A DNA stretch of 64,000 nucleotides from Dipylidium caninum (Eukaryota > Platyhelminthes > Cestoda > Cyclophyllidea > Dipylidiidae), in NCBI GenBank assembly GCA_017562135.1, contig QEYB01000406.1, positions 62,001-126,000 of the forward strand, in the 5' to 3' direction. The notes under the pieces are model-generated. The model ran no database searches and had not been told where the DNA came from. It saw only the letters and a program-made list of their open reading frames with translations. Position numbers and translations under genes: made by a program. Shown here in pieces: positions 62,201 to 64,000 of this stretch; within the stretch, counting starts at the first letter, position 1; each line of letters opens with the position of its first letter.

Positions 62201-64000
62201 AAATTTCCTTCGATGCCTCGACTTATAGTATCTTGCGTCTGTGCCAAAATAAACTTTTTTACCTCGCCTCTCAGACAGTTTGCCGACCTCGAGAGCATCA
62301 GTAACGCAAAAAATGGTCGGACCGGGTGTGGCCCCATGAATTCACTCCAATGAACATGAGGGACAGTAATCCACAGCTTTTTGATAATCTCTCGTATATT
62401 TCTTCACATTCCCTCATATTACATTCACTCCTTGAGTCTCAAATCTGTTCTGCCTGCGCAGCAGTTGTCGGACTTTGCTGCCCAGCTCGTGACTTCTTCA
62501 CAGAAGATATCTCTCCACATGACGGAATACTGCAAAGTGTATCGCGTTAAGACAACCGTCTGGCAGAGTACACTTAAACACATGATGAGATCAGAGTCTC
62601 GTGAAGAAGGGAAGCGGGATATTATCCCATCGCATGGTTGAACTCGTTATCTTTCACGGTAAATAGTCACGGTTAAGTGGTCCCCGTGCCAGGAAAGAAC
62701 CCCTTCCCTCCGAACTTGCAATAATCCCTCATGAATTGCTGGAAAAACTGCCTGAATTAATCTTTACCTTCATTTTCAGATCTTTTTTGACAATTATTCC
62801 AGGAGGAAAAACAGTGGGGAATAATTTCGTGACATTCGTCAAAATTCAGCCCGAAATAATTTGGCGACCGTTATATTGCCTAATTTTGCTCCCATCCCAC
62901 TTTTCGGTTGATCTTCAGCTCGGCAGCTTAATACTTCTGCCATCTAAAGCTCACAATTTGTTTTTTCTCATCCAAGGAAATGGATGCCCCTCGATCCCTT
63001 CCGCTTCAGCATAGGCGACCTCAACGAAGATGTTGCAATGTTAGAGAAACGATTTGATGCTCAAAAACGACGTTAAGTCGAGTTTACCGCATCCTAATGG
63101 AGAAGAACGAGAAGGAGAAGGAATTTTTTGGCGAGTAGAATTAAATTATACGGAGACAAATGGGTTTTGTGAGAAAAGGACTTACGTTAATCATCCTAAT
63201 TTGACAGGACAGATAAATCGACTCACTTAGTGGAAAGGGAAGGGGGGATGAACCTCGTTCTATCGTCTAAAAGCTGCGACATTAATTAGTTCCCCAAACA
63301 TTCTCAGTTACAAGGGATGTGATAAGGTGGTAGCGTCTCCGAACCCCTCCACTTTACACCGCGAGGGTGTCGCAGAGCCTCGCCAAAACTGCGTACAGCC
63401 CGAATTGCTCACTCGCCATGGCATCTACTGGCACGGGGACGTGAGAGGCAGTGTCGCGCCATATATCGCGTATTTTGTGGAAAAAGAGCCATCGTCTTCC
63501 CTCTCTGTGCCACCCACCCTCAAACAGGACACGAGAACTCATTACAGGAAGGAGAGTTGGGGGCGACCTCAACGCCAATCTTACTGGAGTGAAGGACATC
63601 ATTAGCCGAATCACAATTCTAATTAAAGTGCTTGATTGCCGTGTCTCTGCCCAACAAATGAGGGAAAGTGTTGCGGATGTTAGCCCGACTGGTCTCTCAG
63701 TCGTGAGTACTTCTGCCATCTACGTCCGTAGCCTCCCCTGCTGGTCGCAGGGTGAAAGTTATTCGGCCGCATACGAGATTAGTAAACAAGGGTGTGTCGG
63801 TCAGCCCTCAAGTCAGTAGGTGTGATGGGCGAGAAACACTTCATCCCAGTTGGCCGAGGTAATTCCAACATGCGTGCTGATGGGACAGCTAAGAGAGGAG
63901 TGATTTACGGCCCAGTAATGCCATTGACAGCTGCAAAAAATGGCTGTAAATAACACCGACAAGAGAACTGGGGAGTAAGCAGACGTCACACCGCTTTGCC

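Larger units (their letters stand above)
52132..64000. other. right-hand stretch; no proven gene, probably GRK intron in part
   Basis: I looked on the minus strand for the GRK kinase motifs (HRD-type YRDLKPAN, DLGLA, GYMAPE) and saw none. So either the kinase exons lie beyond 64000 or this window is a separate region. Candidate minus-strand exons of something else occur at 56287-56202 and 53958-53740, and a 103-codon minus-strand frame lies at 58940-59251. The rest shows no recognisable feature. Confidence 0.3.

Noticed and set aside
63327..63819. Overlapping frames with a GDLNAN string, as in retroelement endonuclease (GDFNAH)
   Set aside because: Only one short resemblance; no reverse-transcriptase or other endonuclease motif follows in any frame.

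Overview
This is eukaryotic DNA, most likely from a flatworm and probably a cestode. The signs are split genes with GT-AG introns of two sizes (41, 41, 54 and 71 nt against 0.18 to 4.9 kb), low gene density, TATA and AATAAA signals, and metazoan protein families in a divergent form. The taxon is an inference; no rRNA or mitochondrial marker is present to settle it. No operon, CRISPR array or phage feature is visible, and no tRNA was found.

Four genes can be supported well. (1) 3000-5193, minus: a six-exon gene for a secreted cysteine-rich protein of 371 aa with a signal peptide, a thrombospondin-type-1-like segment, a fibronectin-type-II-like segment and a C-terminal PAN/apple-like segment. 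(2) 8496-12090, minus: a complete five-exon gene for PHF10/BAF45a, the SAY plus double-PHD subunit of the PBAF chromatin remodeller (584 aa), here with a C-terminal AT-hook. (3) 19074-21053, plus: an apparently intronless gene for an unrecognised 659-aa acidic protein carrying seven degenerate copies of a 30-residue cysteine/DPEL helix-hairpin repeat, with its own TATA box and poly(A) signal. (4) 39493-52131, minus: the last four exons of a GRK2/3-type G-protein-coupled receptor kinase (AGC C-tail, RGS-box terminal part, PH domain and a long proline-rich tail). Its kinase domain was not found and probably lies beyond the right edge.

Between these are a decayed mariner transposase (about 16.85-17.70 kb, minus), a pair of 109-bp dispersed repeats (17.85 and 25.35 kb), two adjacent hairpins (25.89 kb), a perfect 36-bp-arm palindrome (36.3 kb), simple repeats, and several open segments bounded by splice sites. 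The last are listed only as candidate exons with low confidence.

The three families that can be named act independently: extracellular adhesion or matrix, chromatin remodelling, and GPCR desensitisation. Nothing in the layout suggests a shared pathway. The most novel item is the seven-repeat protein. Two genes (PHF10 and the secreted protein) were assembled here by matching exon phases, and every junction keeps frame.
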